A program made the translations under genes and the position numbers. Of a stretch of DNA of 64,000 bases, positions 60,732-64,000 are shown piece after piece. Origin of the DNA: Zoogloeaceae bacterium G21618-S1 (GTDB lineage: Bacteria > Pseudomonadota > Gammaproteobacteria > Burkholderiales > Rhodocyclaceae); assembly GCA_027214125.1 (NCBI GenBank), contig JAPWHF010000003.1:1-64000 (forward strand), written 5' to 3'. The notes under the pieces were generated by a model. It saw only the letters and a list, made by a program, of their open reading frames with translations. It did no database searches and was not told the origin of the DNA. Each line of letters opens with the position of its first letter. The first letter of the stretch is position 1.

Positions 60732-61658
60732 ATGGCGACACCCAAAGCACGCCCCTCGGATCTCAAACGCGTGGGCTATCAACCGCCAGAAAGCTACCGG
60801 CTGGATCTCGAAGTGCTATCGATGTCGGAACTGCGACGACGGGTGGTCGAGGACGAGGCGCGCCTGGCGCACCGGATCGACTTTCACATCCTCATCCATG
60901 TCACCCGGGGCAACTGCACCCACACGGTCGACTTCACCCCCATCGCCTGCGGCGCGGGCTCGATGCTGGCGCTACGCCCGGCACAGGCGCAACGCTTCGA
61001 CTTTTCGAGTCAGTGGGAGGGCTGGATTGCAATTTTTCGCTCGGAATTTCTGCTTCCCTTGCAAAGCACTGCCTCGAGTCCCGAACTGCACATGGTCAGC
61101 GACCTGGAAGCGCTCCCTGAGCACCTCGCGCTCGCGGGCACTGACCGCGATGCCGTTGGCCGCGCATTTGCGCAAATGCACGAAGACACCCAACTCAGCG
61201 GCCCCGCCACGGAATTGAACATGCTGCTCAGACACCAGCTGTCAGCCCTGCTGACGCGTCTGCATCTGATCGATGTTCGGCAAGCGCCGCGGGATAGCGC
61301 GGCCTCGCCGAACCTTCAGCGCTTCAACCGCTTCAAGCAACGCCTGGAAAAAGCGTTTGCCCGCCAGCACCAGGTGGCGGGCTACGCAAAACAACTGGGG
61401 TGCTCGGAGAAAAGCCTCAACCGCGCCACGCTCGATGTCGCCGGACTCACGGCGAAAGCCTACATCGCCGCGCGGATCAACCTGGAGGCCAAGCGGCTCC
61501 TGGCCCACACCGCCTTGCCGATCGGCCAGATCGCCGATCGGCTCGGCTTCGATGAACCCACCAATTTCGTCAAATTCTTCAAGCGCGAAGTCGGCTGCTC
61601 ACCGAGCGAGTTCAGGCGCCGACACGGTGACGCATCGGTACAGTCGCCAGCGCCCTAA
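60732..61658 (+). CDS. AraC-family transcriptional regulator
   Basis: A 308-residue regulator. The N-terminal ligand-binding domain (about 20-180) has DFHILIHVTRGNCTHTVDFTPIACGAGSMLALRPAQAQRF, a cupin-like AraC arm. The C-terminal HTH pair (about 205-300) has YAKQLGCSEKSLNRATLDVAGLTAKAYIAARINLEAKRLLAHTALPIGQIADRLGFDEPTNFVKFFKREVG. It sits between two genes for SnoaL-like proteins: divergent from one, convergent with the other (4-bp overlap at the stops). These are its probable targets by position. Confidence 0.93.
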   Translation: MATPKARPSDLKRVGYQPPESYRLDLEVLSMSELRRRVVEDEARLAHRIDFHILIHVTRGNCTHTVDFTPIACGAGSMLALRPAQAQRFDFSSQWEGWIAIFRSEFLLPLQSTASSPELHMVSDLEALPEHLALAGTDRDAVGRAFAQMHEDTQLSGPATELNMLLRHQLSALLTRLHLIDVRQAPRDSAASPNLQRFNRFKQRLEKAFARQHQVAGYAKQLGCSEKSLNRATLDVAGLTAKAYIAARINLEAKRLLAHTALPIGQIADRLGFDEPTNFVKFFKREVGCSPSEFRRRHGDASVQSPAP

Positions 61659-62038
61659 AACATCCCGTTGGCATGGGCGCTGCTGTCGGGCACCGTCTGA
61701 AGCACATCCCAGTGCTCGACGATCTTGCCGCTGTCATCGAAGCGAAAGATGTCGATGCCGGCGTAGTCCTGGTCACCCGGCCAGATCTGGTGGCAATGCA
61801 GCACGACCAGATTGCCTTCGGCCACCGTCCGTTTGACGATGACTTTCTTGCCGGGGTACTCAATTGCCATCCGCTTGAAATAGTCGATGAAACCTTGCTT
61901 GCCGGACGCCACATGCGGATTGTGCTGAATGTAATCCGCACCTGCGAACCGCTCAATGGCCCGCTCCGGCTCACACGCATTGAACATCATGTCGTAGAAC
62001 GCGACTGCGTTTCTGCGGTTTCTGTCGATGTCGATCAT
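61655..62038 (-). CDS. SnoaL-like (NTF2-fold) protein
   Basis: A 127-residue cytoplasmic single-domain SnoaL-like protein: RNAVAFYDMMFNACEPERAIERF, ADYIQHNPHVASGKQGFIDYF, VLHCHQIWPGDQDYAGIDIFRFDDSGKIVEHWDVLQTVP. It is close in pattern to both domains of the exported protein at 59741-60616, but has no signal peptide. AAGGAGG lies at good spacing before the ATG. It overlaps the AraC regulator stop by four bases, in convergent orientation. Confidence 0.9.
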   Translation of the reverse strand: MIDIDRNRRNAVAFYDMMFNACEPERAIERFAGADYIQHNPHVASGKQGFIDYFKRMAIEYPGKKVIVKRTVAEGNLVVLHCHQIWPGDQDYAGIDIFRFDDSGKIVEHWDVLQTVPDSSAHANGMF

Positions 62039-62054
62039 GGATGCCTCCTTATTT

Positions 62055-62297
62055 TCAAACCCGCTTCAGCACGCCCGCGAAGCCCCGCCAGGTCGCTTGC
62101 CAGCGTGAATCGGAGAGGCCGAACTCGACCACTAAGTTCACGTACTGCGCCATGTCGCCGACCACAGCATCCTGCGCTAAGGCGCCCATCACTACCGAAT
62201 AGCGCTGCTCGAAATGAACATCCCACACGTCGAACTCTTTTCGCCAGTGCTCGTAGACCGCCAGCGTGTCATCAGCGCCGCGCGGTCTCGCCAGCAT
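62055..62297 (-). CDS. Small hypothetical protein
   Basis: An 80-residue reading frame with coherent, protein-like composition (YEHWRKEFDVWDVHFEQRYSVVMG, then AQYVNLVVEFGLSDSRWQATWRGFAGVL). It ends 16 bp before the SnoaL-like gene and is on the same strand, so the two may form an operon. There is no clear ribosome site and no family I recognise. It could be the tail of a decayed larger gene. Confidence 0.35.
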   Translation of the reverse strand: MLARPRGADDTLAVYEHWRKEFDVWDVHFEQRYSVVMGALAQDAVVGDMAQYVNLVVEFGLSDSRWQATWRGFAGVLKRV

Positions 62298-62382
62298 TCA
62301 TATGCAAAGAAGCTGTTCGATCAAACGACACACACGCCTCTCACCCTGAAACCCCCATGGCCCGCCAGCCAACGCACCGTAC

Positions 62383-63573
62383 TCACTGCGACTCGGCCAT
62401 CCGGTAAAACACCGCCCCCGCCGCCGCGGCGCCGAGCACCAGATACATGACCATCCCCAGACTCAGGGTCTGAACACTTCCCCACAGCAGGGGCGCCGTC
62501 ACGGCCGCCGTCAGCGCATTGACGGCCATCTGCATGAAACTCTGGCAGCTCGACGCCAGGCCCCGACGCAGCGGAAACAAGTCCAGCGCCATCAAGGTCA
62601 GGTTCGGCATGGTCAGCGACATGCCCAGGGTGTAGAGCGCGATCGGTGCGACCGAATGCGGCAAGCCGGGCGTCATCGCGGTCGACACCAGCACATTGGC
62701 CAGCGCCGACACGATCATCACCGCGTAACCGGTGGCCACGCTGCGTCGCGGCGACCAGCGCCCGGCGACCCGGCCGGAGAGCCACGAGCCGACCAGCAAG
62801 CCCCCCATAGACGGCACGAACAGCCAGGCAAAGGCCTGCGGCGAGCGGCCGAGATGGTCGACCAAAAAGGTCGGCGCCGACAGCACGTAGATGAAGAAAC
62901 CATTGAAGTTCAGCGCCAGCGCGCCGGTCAGCAGCAAAAAGGCGGGCTTGCGCAACACCTGGCCATAGGCCCGCGCCAGATCCCCCAGATGGAGGGGTTG
63001 GCGCTCTTCGGGGGGCAGGGTTTCGGGCAAGGCCCGGTGACAGACGACGGTCATCACCAGCCCGTACAGGGCAAGGAATGCGAAGATCGCACGCCAGTTG
63101 GCGAAGACCAGGATCCAGCCGCCGATGATGGGCGCCACCGCCGGCGCCACTGCAAACATCATCACCACATGCGACATCAGGCGCTGCGCGTCCGGGCCAT
63201 CGAGCACATCGCGCACAATGGCGCGACCGATCACCATGCCGGCGCCGGCGCTCATGCCTTGCAAGGCGCGGCCGACCCATATCCACTCGATGCTCGGTGC
63301 GACGGTGCACACCATCGAAGCCAGTGTGAACATGGCCATCGCCACCACCAGCACCCGGCGCCGCCCGAAACCGTCGGACAGCGCGCCATGCCACAACACC
63401 ATCACGGCGAACATCACCATATACAGCGTGAGTGTCTGCTGCACGGCGTAGCGCGTCGTGCCCAGATCGACCTCCATGGCATGGAAAGCCGGCAGGTAGG
63501 TATCGATCGAGAAAGGGCCAATCGCGGCAAGCGCCGCCAGGATGATGGCCAGTTGCGTATAGGAACGGTGCAT
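62383..63573 (-). CDS. Bcr/CflA-family drug-resistance MFS efflux transporter
   Basis: A 396-residue major facilitator with twelve predicted helices. The Bcr/CflA opening AIGPFSIDTYLPAFHAMEVDLG near 16-37 (the SIDTYLPA signature) is followed by the MFS loop motif GALSDGFGRRRVLV near 63. RALQGMSAGAGMVIGRAIVRDVL near 103 and APIIGGWILVFANWRAIFAFLALYG near 148 are also typical. It exports drugs or metabolites by proton antiport. Single gene, with its own 65-bp gap to the comM end. Confidence 0.93.
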   Translation of the reverse strand: MHRSYTQLAIILAALAAIGPFSIDTYLPAFHAMEVDLGTTRYAVQQTLTLYMVMFAVMVLWHGALSDGFGRRRVLVVAMAMFTLASMVCTVAPSIEWIWVGRALQGMSAGAGMVIGRAIVRDVLDGPDAQRLMSHVVMMFAVAPAVAPIIGGWILVFANWRAIFAFLALYGLVMTVVCHRALPETLPPEERQPLHLGDLARAYGQVLRKPAFLLLTGALALNFNGFFIYVLSAPTFLVDHLGRSPQAFAWLFVPSMGGLLVGSWLSGRVAGRWSPRRSVATGYAVMIVSALANVLVSTAMTPGLPHSVAPIALYTLGMSLTMPNLTLMALDLFPLRRGLASSCQSFMQMAVNALTAAVTAPLLWGSVQTLSLGMVMYLVLGAAAAGAVFYRMAESQ

Positions 63574-63638
63574 TCGGGGTCGCTAAAGAAAATGGCGACC
63601 GGCCAAAGGCGCGATCGCGAAGCATCCCAGTGTACTGC

Positions 63639-64000
63639 TTATCGCGCGGAGGCGCCGAGCCCGCGCCGGTACTGGATGGCCTCGGCCACATGCACTGCGG
63701 CCACGCCGTCCGTGCCCGCCAGATCAGCAATGGTTCGCGCCACACGCAGGATGCGATCATGGCTGCGCGCCGACAAGCCGAGCGACTCGACCGCGCGCGC
63801 CAGCACCTGACGCCCGCGATCATCGGGCCGGCAATGCCGCACCACGCCAGCAGCATCGAGCACGGCATTGTCGGTGCCCTGCCGCGCCTGCTGGCGTTGC
63901 CGCGCGGCCAACACCCGGGTGAGCACGGTGGCACTGTCTTCGCCGGGCACCGCGCGTTCAAGCTCGGCGGCATTCAGGCTACCGACTTCCAAGGTCAGGT
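63639..64000 (-). CDS. comM: ComM/YifB Mg-chelatase-like AAA+ protein, C-terminal part (runs off the window)
   Basis: Only the last ~120 residues are in the window. The frame is open across position 64000, so the gene is cut by the window edge, not truncated. The part seen has TLEVGSLNAAELE, ARQRQQARQGTDNAVLD, LSARSHDRILRVARTIADLAGTDGVAAVHVAEAIQYRRGL. This is the Mg_chelatase_C domain of ComM/YifB, the hexameric helicase that promotes branch migration during natural transformation. Confidence 0.9.
   Translation of the reverse strand, partial: LTLEVGSLNAAELERAVPGEDSATVLTRVLAARQRQQARQGTDNAVLDAAGVVRHCRPDDRGRQVLARAVESLGLSARSHDRILRVARTIADLAGTDGVAAVHVAEAIQYRRGLGASAR

Noticed and set aside
62321-63973. 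Long leftward frame across the efflux pump and comM end
   Set aside because: Different frame from two well-recognised proteins on the same strand; no motif.

Overview
The window is a chromosomal segment of a high-GC Gram-negative bacterium. I infer a betaproteobacterium near Rhodocyclales (Azoarcus/Thauera-like). The grounds are two PEP-CTERM-tagged exported proteins, a tripartite tricarboxylate (Tct) transporter, a complete aapJQMP operon, periplasmic cytochrome c, ubiX, mutY and yicC, and lipoprotein and exported-protein genes throughout. No lineage-specific RNA marker is present, so this is inference. Genes are densely packed, with many 4-bp ATGA/GTGA overlaps. I see no insertion sequence, phage gene, CRISPR array or rRNA. 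The first ~125 bases are long G and C runs that look like a contig-end artefact.

Layout: 0.2-3.2 kb, tctCBA carboxylate uptake. 3.6-6.5 kb, a translationally coupled binding protein - diguanylate cyclase - binding protein module. 6.6-12.6 kb, an AEC transporter, a hydrolase, a DUF4399 protein, a membrane protein of unknown function, a ThDP enzyme and a DUF1840 protein. 12.8-14.2 kb, a small HTH protein and a membrane-anchored TIR protein on either side of a perfect 24-bp-arm terminator. 14.4-19.8 kb, yicC, a Ser/Thr kinase/PP2C pair and rph-rdgB-hemW. 19.9-24.2 kb, a leftward thiS-thiG-trmB-sppA-lipoprotein run, then tRNA-Gly(CCC). 24.2-30 kb, a membrane protein, a PEP-CTERM spondin-like protein, an AraC regulator, a cupin, a flavin reductase, mutY and a Lon-N protein. 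30-34.2 kb, aapJQMP amino-acid uptake, whose ATPase lacks the Walker A lysine. 34.5-39.9 kb, ubiX, a branched-chain-type binding protein, a DUF945 protein and livHM without ATPase genes.

39.9-46.6 kb is the most distinctive region. Four genes for exported proteins of unknown function (two share a previously unnamed domain, one looks beta/gamma-crystallin-like) lie beside a histidine kinase and a LuxR-type response regulator. Four 18-bp interrupted palindromes, ATGGGGTGNNSACCCCAT, each lie exactly 22 bp upstream of a -10-like hexamer in front of these transcription units and the kinase gene. This looks like a compact, self-contained two-component regulon.

The last part holds a nitronate monooxygenase-like gene, a PEP-CTERM protein made of four 171-bp tandem repeats, and a TRIC-type channel. 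It then has a signalling block (LysM-FecR protein, CHASE2 histidine kinase, AsmA-like protein, and an OmpR-type regulator across mscL), an MBL hydrolase, tRNA-Arg(CCG), a cytochrome c, an Lrp regulator and a HAD dehalogenase. Two SnoaL-like genes around an AraC regulator, a Bcr/CflA efflux pump and the 3' end of comM complete the window.
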